NCBI GenBank assembly: GCA_019916065.1
Contig: CM034237.1
Location: 57,816,590 to 57,880,589, forward strand
From: Vitellaria paradoxa
Lineage: Eukaryota > Streptophyta > Magnoliopsida > Ericales > Sapotaceae
Direction: 5' to 3'
DNA length: 64,000 bases
Made by a program: the position numbers and the translations under genes. This document shows, piece after piece, positions 23,101 to 34,356 of this stretch (the first letter of the stretch is position 1; each line of letters begins with the position of its first letter). Under the pieces are notes generated by a model. It saw nothing but the letters and a program-made list of their open reading frames with translations. It made no database searches and was not told the origin of the DNA.

Positions 23101-26100
23101 AAGTGTTACATGTGGCACAGTGGAAGCTCGCAGCATCGTCGAACCAATTCGCAACATTATTCGGAAGGTATAGACATAGAGATATAGATGTACAGGAAAT
23201 CCAACATCATCTTGCATCATTTCCACAAGTTGCACTCACATTTTGTTTTGAAGTGATCCCAACCTGCTATTTTTACTCTTTACTGTTATCATTAAGTCAT
23301 GTTTCGTAATAATGTTAGTTAACTTTGTTCAAATACCATGTATTCTTGGATTGTGAAAATTTGAAACTCAGCACACAGAGTTGCGTGTAAGCCTATGAAG
23401 TTGGACTGACCCTCAGTTTCTGAGCGCGGTTTTGTGCTCATGGACTGATTAAATAAATTTGTCCAGCATAGTCAACACTTCTACATGTTGTCATGTATTT
23501 TCATAAGTAGAATTATTTAGTTACCTTACATGCGCTCTCTGCACTTCCTCTTTTCAGAAAAATCAGGATATTTATTATTGGGAGGCTGAATGCATCAAGA
23601 TTGATGCACAAAACAAAAAGATTCATTGCCAGTCAAGTCAGGATGACTATGTGAATGGTAAAATTGAATTTGTTGAAGAATATGACTACCTTGTGATTGC
23701 CCTTGGAGCCCATGCTAATACGTTCAACACTCCTGGTGTTGTGGAGAACTGCCATCTTTTAAAGGTTAGTTCTTTAGAAACCAATGTGTTGTAGTTTACT
23801 TCATTATCATGCATACCTGGACATAGATACTAGCTTTATGTAGGATGATATGGTACACTTAATTTCTCATGGAATGATTTTTTTTTTTGGGGGGGGGGGG
23901 GGGGGAACGCATATTTCACCTATTTATGCAAATTTATCAACTGATGTTTCTGGAAAAATGCACTTCATGCAGGAAGTTGAAGATGTTCAGAGGATCCGCA
24001 GGACTGTTATTGACTGCTTTGAAAGGGCCAGCCTACCTACCCTAACTGATGAAGAGAGGAAGAGAATCCTTCATTTTGTTGTTGTTGGTGGGGGCCCAAC
24101 TGGTGTTGAGTTTGCAGCAGAGCTTCATGATTTTGTTAATGAAGATATAGTAAAGTTATATCCTAAAGTCAAAAATTCGTTAAAAATAACACTTTTGGAG
24201 GCAGGAGATCATATTTTGAACATGTAAGAATATGGTTCTGAAAATCTTCGCTTTTTCTTTCAAACTGTTAATTTATTTTAGAGGATGGTTGATCTCGTTG
24301 AGCTCAATTATTACATAATTTTACCATTTTACTGAATTATTTAGGAATGTAAAGTTCGTGGTTGGTTTTTCTAAATACCTAAAACTAGGTAATATAATTA
24401 ACAAAGAAATAAAAATATCTTTCAGCCAGCTTTGGTTCAAAAATTAAAGCTATTCAAGATCTGAAGGTGAACAATTTGACTAAGGTGATGAATTTAGGAA
24501 TGTGCGAGCCCCAAACTTAAGGATGAAATTTATAAAATATTGGAATAAGTTTGTAGACTATAATTTATGGCTGCCAGATATTCAAGACAAATAGTTTGCT
24601 AAACTGATGAATGGGGCTAGTTGATTATAGCAAATCGGCAAAAGCTTTAGAAGTATAACCATGGCATTCATGTGTATATTTGACTTTATTTGTTTTAATT
24701 GTTAATTTATGACCCAATTATGAATTGCCCTTCTCCTATTGGAGTTGAAGGGTGCAATTTTCATTTGTGGTATGCCAACTAACTTTTTTTTTTTTTGGGG
24801 GGGGGGGGGGGGTTGTTTTTAAGTTACTGAAGTTATTTGTTTGCAGGTTTGACAAAAGAATCACTGCCTTTGCAGAAGAAAAATTCCAAAGGGATGGTAT
24901 TGACGTTAAGACAGGATCAATGGTTGTAAAAGTCTCTGATAGAGAAATTTCCACCAAAGAAAAGAATGGAGAAATCTCTTCCATGCCCTATGGAATGATT
25001 GTCTGGTCAACCGGCATTGGAACTCGACCAGTGATAATGGATTTTATGAAGCAAATTGGTCAGGTATATTTTCCTCTCTGCGTAGGGACTTACTAGTTGA
25101 GCTCTGTTTTGACTTGCCAGTGTCTCTCATAAGTTAAATATCATATTTGCTTTGATGGCTTTCATTATTTTGCTGAGCAAACTTCTGTTTCTTGGAGAAA
25201 CAGACCAATAGGCGTGCACTAGCAACTGATGAATGGCTTCGTGTGGAGGGATGTGATGGCGTATATGCGCTAGGAGATTGTGCAACAATTAATCAACGCA
25301 AAGTCATGGTACATGTTCTAAGTTCAGCATATTTTTTAGCGAATATGCTTTGTTAATCTGCATATGGAACACTTTTGGGCATAAATGTTGTTTCTACCAT
25401 TTTATGATGCCAATATAGTCACCTAATCTTTTGTCTCTTTTGTTTGGTTTTTTACTTCAGGAGGACATTTCAGTTATATTTAGTAAAGCAGACAAGGACA
25501 ACTCTGGAACATTGACAGTCAAAGAATTCCAAGAAGTGATAGATGACATCTGCCAGAGATACCCTCAAGTAGAAATTTATTTGAAGAATAAGCACATGCG
25601 TGGTATTTTTGATCTACTAAAGGAATCCAAAGGGGATGTTGCAAAAGAATCCGTCGAATTGGACATTGAAGAATTCAAAAAAGTTCTCTCTCAGGTTGAC
25701 TTGCAGATGAAAAATCTTCCTGCAACAGCCCAGGTTTACTAATGAAATCATTTCATGTTTGACTACTCTCATTTACATCTTTAGGGGCACGTCATGTTTC
25801 TTAACACGACATTTCAATGGCATTTCAGGTTGCAGCTCAACAAGGAGCCTACCTCGCTAATTGCTTTAACCGCATGGAAGAGTGTGAGAAAAATCCAGAA
25901 GGTCCTCTCCGGTTCAGGGGAGAAGGTCACCACAGGTTTCGTCCCTTTAGGTACAAATTTAACTTCTATGAGAAACTCTTTTTCCTTCGCCCTTTGATTA
26001 GAATGCTTGTACTTGCAAACTCTGCTGCTCGTAGTTGAACAAAATGAAGAGTCACCACCAAGTGTGGACCAAGGTGGCTTGGAGTTGCCTGTAGGAAACT

Positions 26101-26812
26101 GAAGTTAAACCTCTCTTGTTTTCTAGCTGAATAAACAACGTTTTGGTACTTTGCCACCCAAACTTTGCACCCCATCACTTGCCAATGGCCGCCACTGCTC
26201 GGTGCACAATTACACAAGCAATTATCCTCTCAAATTTTATCACATTATCATAATTACTCTTAAACAATTAATTTGTTACAAAAACATTCTATTTTTTCTC
26301 CGGATCAATCAACTGTGGGTAACTTTTGTGCCCTTTGATTAAAAATCCTTGATCTGACTCCAGCCACAGCTAATGAATAATGATACTGGGCCATTTCAAT
26401 TACAGGCTTAAAGCAAACCATAGAAACCCTTACGGGGAGCGAAGAAAATGACACATTATATTGATAATTGATGTCTTATAGTTTTTGTACTTTCTCATTA
26501 AGGTACAAGCATTTTGGACAGTTTGCTCCGTTAGGAGGAGAGCAAGCAGCTGCACAACTTCCTGGGGACTGGGTGTCAATTGGGCATAGTACCCAGTGGC
26601 TTTGGTATTCTGTATATGCAAGGTAATCAATCCCTTCCACCCTCCTTTGTAACCGTTTGAATGTAGCAACTGCTTAAACTGGTTGAGACATTCACTTCAA
26701 TTGCTCTCTCTTTAAAACATTCAGCAAGCTAGTCAGCTGGCGGACAAGGGTATTGGTTATATCTGACTGGACTAGGCGGTTTATTTTCGGGAGGGACTCA
26801 AGCCGCATATGA
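17117..26812 (+). CDS. NDB2: External alternative NADH dehydrogenase, NDB2-like, with EF-hand; 10 exons, 583 aa
   Basis: Exons: 17117-17208, 22891-23167, 23558-23764, 23973-24223, 24847-25063, 25204-25308, 25461-25733, 25829-25950, 26503-26622 and 26725-26812. All junctions are GT-AG and phases agree throughout (1752 nt including stop). The product oxidises cytosolic NADH on the outer face of the inner mitochondrial membrane and passes electrons to ubiquinone without proton pumping. The N-terminus is a basic mitochondrial presequence with a hydrophobic stretch (SLVKLLVVFTVSGGG). An FAD Rossmann motif GAGWAG lies at 66-71, with PRNYFAFTPLLPSV after it. The NAD-binding motif GGGPTG lies at 231-236. 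The residue ending the second strand is Glu268 (LLEAGDHIL), the acidic type associated with NADH rather than NADPH use. A canonical EF-hand loop D394-E405 (DKDNSGTLTVKE) splits the domain and implies Ca2+ regulation. The C-terminal YSVYASK and SDWTRRFIFGRDSSRI blocks are intact. It resembles NDB2 more than NDB1. Intron 1 is unusually long (5682 bp) because of a retrotransposon. Confidence 0.95.
17706..18330. repeat. Threefold degenerate direct repeat in NDB2 intron 1
   Basis: Three diverged copies start near 17716, 17920 and 18185. They share the order AGAAGGG-CTCAACCT, GGTGTTAAA, ATGTCCATCTCTTA, ATTGGGAGAATAA, TAATGGG and GGGACAACTTCTA. The units contain ATATCATGTAAA stretches. The texture resembles worn LTR or tandem non-coding repeats. 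No reading frame. Confidence 0.55.
19205..19576 (-). repeat. 3' LTR of the retrotransposon
   Basis: 372 bp; on the element strand it runs TGATGAGGACATC to GTTCCGCATCA. It contains an ATAATAATAATA tract and CAATCAATCAATC. It is essentially identical to the LTR at 22104-22475. Confidence 0.93.
19488..19973 (-). CDS. Short open frame downstream of gag in the retrotransposon
   Basis: A 161-codon frame that starts after gag and runs into the 3' LTR. It contains DVEDLIFLQLQRCLVKWK and STRRSRVLLSPGEL. The second stretch resembles the segment just upstream of the polypurine tract in many plant retroelements. There is no pol motif. It may be a leftover of the terminal non-coding region rather than a translated protein. 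Confidence 0.35.
   Translation of the reverse strand: MMTYALHTYYLISSCQNLHAENVGPFYILCNPSPNAIFFTLPCDMSFVVIWHVENLLSCGGIFGPQILSAGYGNIFMPVPVPPPLQRCLSVFDVEDLIFLQLQRCLVKWKMRHDNSAKFSTRRSRVLLSPGELMRTSSRFLFLLLLLLFYLLFGPICFGLY
20028..21239 (-). CDS. gag: Gag-like protein of the LTR retrotransposon, 403 aa
   Basis: A single intact frame with ATG at 21237-21239 and TAA at 20028-20030. The N-terminal 190 residues look like a retrotransposon gag (PF03732-type) domain: PPYFSGTIDPLEFLDWVNDI, then RLTNYAREYW, MRLKQEDSSVDDYFDQF and YAISRFVLGLRPCIREVV. The last part is typical of the Ty3/gypsy-type gag of plants. The C-terminal half is acidic and unconserved, and I see no CCHC zinc knuckle, which a full Gag usually has. 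No stop interrupts it, consistent with youth. It would build the particle that packages the element RNA. Confidence 0.85.
   Translation of the reverse strand: MSFENQSYWNNKVGLHSIHQTYIKDPPYFSGTIDPLEFLDWVNDIEYIFNYHDLSDDQCIRLAKTRLTNYAREYWQTVELYHRHITQWALMKQILSDQFVLKSFIDKAWSQLMRLKQEDSSVDDYFDQFKTLRKWSNFQNEPYAISRFVLGLRPCIREVVQRYTHKTLNEAYSKALEIEKYYKFESYESMSESKYPIRTIELQHPSLKPSAPIVSVDTCDSLIDSPLLTFDYDESPNSQNVSEVVELVPLSSYIDFVGLFEDIMNNDRQDCIDSIISDGYFFRGYYLSISRVLLSDFISWEFFESMSKLFFREITQLHESSLLLVYNRGILVHIEQFLLQVMRSISYRYSIDLIEFPATYSSLRDSNLTSSFASSLIIFSQPCIPPFFDNADINWKIGLSNNY
21240..22103 (-). other. Leader between primer-binding site and gag, with CCGGCGA-type repeats
   Basis: Non-coding leader of the retroelement. 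Between about 21690 and 21930 the unit TCGCCGGAGGT / TTCGCCGGAA recurs many times, making this by far the most GC-rich and repetitive part of intron 1. A T18 run at 22020-22037 and the primer-binding site (22089-22100) lie beside the 5' LTR. Confidence 0.7.
22104..22475 (-). repeat. 5' LTR of the retrotransposon
   Basis: 372 bp, same ends as the partner LTR. On the minus strand it should carry the element promoter and drive transcription antisense to NDB2. Confidence 0.93.
23881..23905. repeat. T-tract/G17 homopolymer in NDB2 intron 3
   Basis: A run of T followed directly by 17 G (23889-23905), 67 bp upstream of exon 4. A second T13/G16 tract lies in intron 4 at 24784-24812. Confidence 0.85.
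24784..24812. repeat. T13/G16 homopolymer in NDB2 intron 4
   Basis: T 24784-24796, then G 24797-24812, 34 bp upstream of exon 5. It follows the same T-then-G design as the intron 3 tract. On the transcript this could form a G-quadruplex beside the acceptor. Confidence 0.85.
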
Positions 26813-29800
26813 GGCAAGCTAGCTAACACGCCCCGAGTAATCCTTAAAGCGTGCTATTATCGCCAGTTTGGGTTCTGTGTCTGTCTATTTTTTTTGTTTG
26901 CGATATTCACCGAGAACTTTTTGAGTCTTCACGGTAGCAATAATAAGATCGAAGAATGCTAAGGATGTATTAGTCCTCCATTTTTGCTGTTGCCAAATGT
27001 TAAAAATATGAAAAATAACCAGGCTGTGTCTGAACCTACTACCATCCAAAACGGATCGGATTTGGATATATGAATCGGATCTGGATTTTGTAAAATTAAG
27101 TAAGCTATTTTCCGATCTATATCGGATCTGTTATTATTGGATTCAGATTGGGTCTAGATTTGATGGATTTGATTTAGACCTGGCCAATTGATTGGTCTAC
27201 GTCTGAATGAGGTGGGTCCGTTAAAATATCACTCTCACATGAAACCAAAAAAGGTAAGAAGAGAGAATAAATAAATAAATAAAAATAGTTGCACTATTGT
27301 TACTGTGGTCATCAATTATTCTAAAATCTTAAGCCAACATTCTTAGATAAAGCGAAAGTGAAGAGTTTTGCTGCTAAATTACTAATTGTTTCAAAAGTTT
27401 TATATGTTAATTTATATGTTAAAAAAATGGGTCTAACATGTATACTAAGTTGTGTCTTGGCTTTTTACCTACCAACAAAAATTTAATTGTGAAGGAACAC
27501 AAATGCCTTCTAAATGGAGCTAACCATTAGATATTGAGGAGGTAGGTCTGAGTATCGAGAATTTGGTGGTTCCTAAGACTAATTGTTTTCATTCTATTCA
27601 TAGAATATTTATTGTTTTCCTCTCTGCAAAAATCGAGTTGTTCTTGAACAGAAAATTTTTACTTCACTGGGCCCGTTAAAGTACGGAATCACTTAATATA
27701 CATATGTTTATTTTATATATATATATATATAATTAAATGATGTAATGCAATATATTTATTATTTTGTATTGATCATATAAAATACACATCATTCAACTTG
27801 ATGTAATGTGTATATTAATATGGAATGGGTAGGACCGCTTTACATTGACCAAGTCGATAAATCGAATTTGATTACTCAAAATATGTAATGGTATTGTTGT
27901 CAGTTGTGATGTAAGCATATTCAGCTGTTTAATTAGGGCCTTAATTGATCAATTTTGCTATTTTTGATAATTTTCGTTTTGAAAATTGCCATTAGACTAG
28001 GAATTGTATAGGGAATTATCTTCTGTTCCCATTTTGATTTTGTGACTATCTTTTTTTATATTGACTCTTGTAATTATCCTGCATTTGTTAGATTTGATAA
28101 ATTGCTCAAGTGTGTTGTAGTTAATGGTTAATGCTAGGGTTTACATTATTCAAATAATTTGTAGTCTTAAAGTAATTTACTTTTGATTTAATAAGTAATT
28201 ATATTTTTAAGAATCATACTCTCTCGTGGATTATAAAACGCCCTTGGATTAAGGTTCTCTGTACGAATTTGATAATTAGCAGTTTTTTTTTTGTAAGGAT
28301 TAAGCGTGAATTATCTTAAAGACGACTTTAGATTTCCGCTTGGCTCATTTTTATTATCATGTATTTCAATTATTATTCAATACTTCATTGATTTAATATT
28401 ACAACATTGAACTTCTATAAATAGCCAAATATATATATATATTCCTCTTATTTATTTGTAAGCAAATCTATTTGTTAAGATAATTAAAATGAGACATAAT
28501 GAAAACAAAGCAAGTTTAATATGGCTCAAACTAAACCAACAGCTTCTGGAATTTAAAAAAAAAAAGGTAAATTTAAAAGTCTAAACCAAAGAGTTTGGGG
28601 GTTGAGAAATTTGGTCGCTGCCTTAAATAGTGAATCTTATTTTAAGAAATTTCTTTTAGAATGGATACCTATCTCACTTGATCACGAGTGGAATTATGTA
28701 GGGACAATCGTAGGCAGATAATCCCACTGGCTCTTAAATTTTGTTAAGAATAGATATAATTTTCACTTTAATTTGACAATTTAACCTTACTTTAAAATTT
28801 ATTTTTATCTCAACTTATATAAATTTTTAACCTTAATTATTAAAAATTTGACCCGTTGACCCCATGTATAGTTCAACTTTGATTCCGTGCACGTAGTTCA
28901 AATTTTCGACTTTGACTTGTCAAAAATCCTTACTCTTCCACTGCAACTGGTTCTAGCACCTCGATCGGAAGAAGAGCCCCAAAAAAACAACGTAAGTGTT
29001 GGAATGGGGCCAAGTCAGTTCAGATATGTAAAAGGGTAGTAGTCTGTTTAGAGTTTCGTTGGAATAATACTCATTTCCTAATTAGCTATTCTGGTGATCC
29101 TATCTTCTGATGAGTTGATGGTTTCTGGCCCCCAGCCCTTTTGCAGGACACCCGATCTAGAAAAATCTGCATGATCTCTCTGTTCCACATGTCATTTTCT
29201 TTCAGCTCAAGTTTGGACTTCGTCTCCACGCGTTTACTATTCTTTTTTCTCTCTTTTTATACGTAGTATGTATGGACAAAGAGTTTCTAGAATTTTGACT
29301 CAAAAGAGATAGAAAGTGACAGTAAAAGTAAATATTTTTTTATTCTCTTTTGGGGTAGTTTTATTCTTATTTTATCTTGGATTAGTTTGGGAGTTTATTT
29401 AATTAATTATCTTTTATAGTTTGAGTCAAAAATTATTTGTATTCGCTTTGAATTATAAATTAAATATATTAAATAGAAAAACTTTTTAAACTACTAGAAA
29501 ACCGTTTTCCGAACAAATTAGGATTAGATTAGTTTTTTCTGTAAATAAAACTTCTTTGTAAACACTTTTCATTATTTTATTATTAATATTTTTTTTAAAC
29601 GAGTTTGGTATTCCTTGTGTTCTTGCTTGCTTCTTATAAATTCAAGGCCCTTTTTTTATGAATTGAAGGATAAATCATTGTACTCGAGAACGATATTTCA
29701 CCAAAACGTATCATATATTTATCATTTTTTTGGTGAAGAAAAATTGTTTGAGATTTTGGCATTAATGTTAAAAGTTGAAGGATTGTTTAGCATTGTGTCC

Positions 29801-30630
29801 CTCTGGATTTAACTGAAAAAATATATTAAAGAACTATAGGGGCTCCAAAATGAAATAGGAGGCCGAATTAGCTTTTCTACTTTTCCATTGGATTTTTAAC
29901 CCCGTTTGTCTTTTAATGTAGACTCTTTATTTTTTTAATCACAAAGTAAGGCTTATAACCAGTAAAAGTACAAGTTAAATAATCAGATGATTTCAGGGTT
30001 GTCCACCTCCAATGTGTCATCTTTGTGTGTGTATATATATATATATATATATTCTTTTATTGACCTGCAAAGGATCCAGATTGCCAAACCAAATCTTCTG
30101 TTGGTCGGCACCACGACCTTGTCAAACTTACTTCGAGGTCTAGTCAAATGGAAGGGCTGAAATATGCAAATATGATATAAAATATTAAAAATCCTTTTTT
30201 TTTTTTTTTATAAACTAGTTGGGTGGAAAATTCTTTTTCCCCCGGGGGGGATTCGGGAGGAGAAGAAGTTGGGAGGGAAATTATTATTATTATTATTATT
30301 TAAATTGATTAGATGAAAAAGTGTGAAAAAAGAAAGGAAGGAAGTAAGTTCGATGGGAAAAGTAAATGGGCGTCACATGATCCCCCCCTCCCAACAACCA
30401 AAAACCTCATTTTTCGAAGGAAAAGGAGAAGGAAGGCGTGGGGAGAGAGAAAAAAAGAGAGAGGAAAGAGATAAAATGTGAGGTAGAAATTTTTAACAAG
30501 TTTCTCATCTCATGTTTTAATAAATTCTTGCATCAATTTTTAATTATAATACATACGTGTATATTTCTCACCCCCACTTTCAATCTAAAATCAGACAACA
30601 TTAAAAAGCAATCAACACCTTAAGCCACCG
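26813..30630. other. Intergenic downstream of NDB2, no gene seen
   Basis: The first 200 bp are the likely 3' UTR. At about 27040-27180 the motif GGATCGGATTTGGAT and variants recur several times (a worn repeat). An (AT)n run lies at 27713-27731. Otherwise AT-rich, with short frames without domains. Confidence 0.4.
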
Positions 30631-30634
30631 CTTA

Positions 30635-30995
30635 GGCTCCGTTTGGTGTAAAAAACTAACTCTAAAAAATTCTATAAAATTCTAACAACCTCTCTATTTC
30701 TAATTTTTCCACCATTACTAATTTCAAAAAATTTCAATATTTTGCTAAAAAAAAAAAATCTGAAAGTAGGTTAACCGAATGTGTAAATTTTTTGTACAAT
30801 CATATTTTTCGTGTCAAAAGTTTTTAAACGGGTACTATTGTTGCTATTTTTTGTGAATTTTTTTGAATATGTGGGAACGGATTTGAAAAATCGTTCCCAC
30901 GGATTGTGATTTTTCAGAAAAAAATGACGCTAAAATTAACCCAAAGTCACATTTTATCTTAATTTATCTTGTTTTTTCTTACTCCAAACGAGGCC
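30635..30995 (+). mobile_element. MITE with TTA target duplication, copy 1 of an inverted pair
   Basis: Ends GGCTCCGTTTGGTGT and ACTCCAAACGAGGCC are inverted repeats flanked by TTA (30632-30634 and 30996-30998). The 361-bp non-coding body contains GGTTAACCGAATGTG and GTGGGAACGGATTTG. The reverse-oriented relative is at 31853-32239. A third, more diverged copy fills about 31000-31340. Confidence 0.75.
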
Positions 30996-31821
30996 TTAAT
31001 GTGTCAAAAAAACAAAATAAAATTTCAACAACTTCTAAAAGTTATTAATATTTTTTATTACATTTTTATATATTCTCACATTTACTAATTTTAAAAAAGT
31101 TAAATATTTCGGTAAAGAAAAAAAGAAAATTTGGAAGAAGGTTAATCAAGTACAAAAAATTTTTTTGGTAATCATATTTTTAGAATTGAAAATTTTTGAT
31201 CGAGTACCATGAAAGTTTTCAAATGAATATTATTGTGGTCTGGTTTATCACTGTTCATCTTAAAAAAAAAATACAATTTAAAATAAAAAAAAACACTAAA
31301 CATCAAAAATAACTTATTCTTTAGCACTTCAAACGGATCCTAAACAAAATCCTTTTCTTTCTTTAAGAAAGGGTAAAAAGCCGGAAGGTAGACTTTATTC
31401 GTGTAAATTAATAAAGAACCCTTTAAACGTCACGTCAAGTGGTCAAATTTTGTGTTAAATGCTCTCGTTTAATTTTCAATTTCTGTTAATTGATGTGGAG
31501 ATTGATGGTGTGATGCTGATTCAAAGCTTTTCCAAAGTTAGGGAGTTGAGATTAATCGGTAAATTTACATATGTACGTTTCCCTTCTTTCATTTCTTGGT
31601 CCATTTTCTCTCCCCCAACTGATCACTATTGGGATCTTGTAAATCTGTCATGAAAGATTGTTATCTACACCTTTCTCTTCAAAGCTACGGTAATTTGTGA
31701 TCCCGTCTTGAATTTCCCTTCTTCGCTACTCAAAGGTTTTCCAAAAACAGTTCACCTTTTTTTTCTTTTTGGGTCGTTGCTTCTTCATTCAGATGGCCTT
31801 TCTACCGAACAAAAAGCACCG

Positions 31822-31848
31822 TGTATATATATATATATATATATATAT
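31822..31848. repeat. (AT)n microsatellite next to a MITE
   Basis: AT dinucleotide run directly at the left edge of the MITE at 31853-32239. Confidence 0.85.
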
Positions 31849-31852
31849 TATA

Positions 31853-32239
31853 GACCTCATTTGAAGTAAAAAAAAAGATAAATTGAGATAAAATGTAATT
31901 TGGGGTTGATTTTGACGCTTTTTTTTTTGAAAAGTAACAAACCGTGGGAAAGGATTTGAATAGCAAACTGTGGGAATGATTTTTCAAATCTGTTTCTACA
32001 TATTCAAAAAAATTCGCAAAAAATAACGACAATAGTACTCGTTTGAAAACTTTCGACACGAAAAATATGATTGTATAAAAAATTTACATATTCGGTTAAT
32101 CTACTTCCAGATTTTTTATTTTTTAGGAAAATATTAAAATTTTTTGAAATCAGTGATGACAGAAAAATTAGAAGTAGAGGAGTTGTTGGAGATTTATAAA
32201 ATTTTTTAGAATTTTTTTTTTTGATGTCAAACGGGGTCA
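31853..32239 (-). mobile_element. MITE, inverted relative of the 30635-30995 element
   Basis: The left end GACCTCATTTGAAG and right end GTCAAACGGGGTC form inverted repeats. Complementing it gives the same block order as the copy at 30635-30995 (CATTCCCACGGTTTG, GTACTATTGTCG, GATTAACCGAATATG). The two copies face each other about 860 bp apart. Confidence 0.7.
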
Positions 32240-34100
32240 TAATTAGTTCTTTAATAATAATTTATATAATTATTAAATACATATATATATATATATATGT
32301 GTGTGTGTGTATAACACAACTGCTAATTAATTAATGCAACTAGAATCGATTGTTCTTTTGTCCTGTCCTTTCTTTTAGTATCTTTCAATTTGCACTGCAC
32401 TGATGAAATCGAATTTTGCACCATTTTTCCTCTGATTTTCAACGATCTTTCAATTGGTGTTGTTTGCTTCTTGATGAATGAGCCGTGCTGTAGTCCCCAC
32501 CCAAACACACATGATTAATTAGTTCTTTAAATATTTTAGTTTGTAATATTTATGGGTCTCCAAAGCTATTTACTGTGGCCAGATGCGAAAAAAAAAGCTG
32601 ATTTTTAAAACTTTTAACTTTTTTTTGGTTTTATATTATTTTTTTAATCAAAATTTATTTTTTTAAAAACTTTTAACTTTTAGCTGTGCTGATTACCTTT
32701 ATAAAAGAAAATAGTAATACGAAAAATTCACATTAAAAAATTAATGAAAAAGTTAATTTTTTTTTTCATTTTGGTTTACTTTTAATTCAAATAAATATGA
32801 ATTTTTTGTTTTTTTTTTTAACATGAATGAAATTAGCACAATTAACACATTTAAAAGTTACAACTTTTAGGGAGAAAATTAAATTTTGATAAAAAAAAAT
32901 CATATACAATGAAGAAAAATTAAAAAAAGAACAAAGTGGGTTTTTTTTTTCTTTTAATTTAAAGCCAAACAAAGCTGGCTTTAGTTCCCCTCTATAATTT
33001 CCAGTTGGGTGCATGGAAGGCCAAATATTGAAGAAAGTGGGCTGCATCATTTATGCTTTAAACAAGAGTATCACTGTCGTAACTTTATATAAAAGCACAC
33101 TTAATAATTACTGCAAGATTGCATAAAATATGGCCCGTGACCAACCAAAATAAATGTGTATTTTTGTCATGTATTGTATTAATTAGTACAACATTAGACG
33201 ACATCTAATCACATCATGTGTCAATAATTTTTCATATGTTGCCGACCACCTAAGTTTATGCATGTATGTGTGTATATATAATCCTTCTAATTCCATCTTA
33301 ATCCCTCTAAATCTTTTGTACATGCAAGTCAATTTTGATGGAGGACAGTTCACCACCTTTCTCATTATCATTTTGACATGAACGGCGCTCTTGGATTTTG
33401 TTTAGCACATCTCACTATCTATCTAGCTATATACCACATCTCAAAGGATAGGGTTGGGGATGTAATTAAAGAGGCAATAACTTTCTATCAATGAAGAGAA
33501 TTGACACCCCTAGCTTCAGGCACCCTTCAAAGGGGGGGCTTCACGTGGTGGGGAAGAAGTTGCGGCCATATCATCCATGGTACTAAAAAGTTAGTTTAAC
33601 ATTTTTTTACTCTCTTTTGTTTGTAGGGTAGAAACGAGTAGAATCTAACTGAATTTTAATTTATTCAAATTCGCTTCAAGTTATTTACATCACTTTTATG
33701 CTCGATTCGAATTTTTATATAAGTTTAAGTTTAGCTCGATAAACAAGAATTTAGATTCGACTTTAGCTCGATAGGCTCGAGTTTAATTTGCAAATAATTT
33801 GATTAAATTAAAACGACGGCATTTTAGTTTTAAATATAATATTTTTATAATAAAAATATTATTAAAAATATAAATTATTTTATCAAGTCAGCTTGCAAGT
33901 TTTCAAGCTGAACTGTTCTAAATTCGAGTTCGAGTTCGAATCTAAAATAAGTCACAAACAAATTTGATTCAATAACGTTTTAATCATAACCCAAGCTTGA
34001 ATAACTTGTAAATAGCTCGATTCGTTTTCACTCTCTACTAGTTCACCTAAGTGATAGAGTTGTCCTTATTGTGCGCGAGGGGGTGGTCCACTCAATTAGT
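32240..34100. other. Intergenic, AT-rich, with a possible degenerate hAT-like MITE
   Basis: No gene is seen. At about 33625-34037 the ends TAGGGTAGAAACGAGTAG and the complement of CTCGATTCGTTTTCACTCTC are weakly inverted. The body is rich in TAGCTCGAT motifs. I found no matching target duplication, so this call is tentative. Confidence 0.3.
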
Positions 34101-34356
34101 CTTTTATTTTTATAGAATCAAAATATGCACATATATATTAAGGCTCTATTTGGGAAGTTAGTCAGTTTTTCACTTTTGGTTATTTAATTTTTTGACTTTT
34201 TGGAAATGATCACATTTATTTTTTACATCTTTTATTTTTATAGAATCAAAATATGCACATATATATTAAGGCTCTATTTGGGAAGTTAGTCAGTTTTTCA
34301 CTTTTGATTATTTAATTTTTTGACTTTTTGGAAATGATCACATTTATTTTTTACAT
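34101..34356. repeat. 128-bp tandem duplication
   Basis: The block starting CTTTTATTTTTATAG occurs twice in direct tandem (34101-34228 and 34229-34356). I see one substitution, TTTTGGTTATT versus TTTTGATTATT. It contains TATTTGGGAAGTTAGTCAG, a MITE-like end. The near identity means a recent local duplication. Confidence 0.9.

Noticed and set aside
23850..23972. N-terminal extension of NDB2 exon 4 through the G17 run
   Set aside because: It is intronic: a canonical acceptor at 23971-23972 and family alignment place the exon start at 23973.
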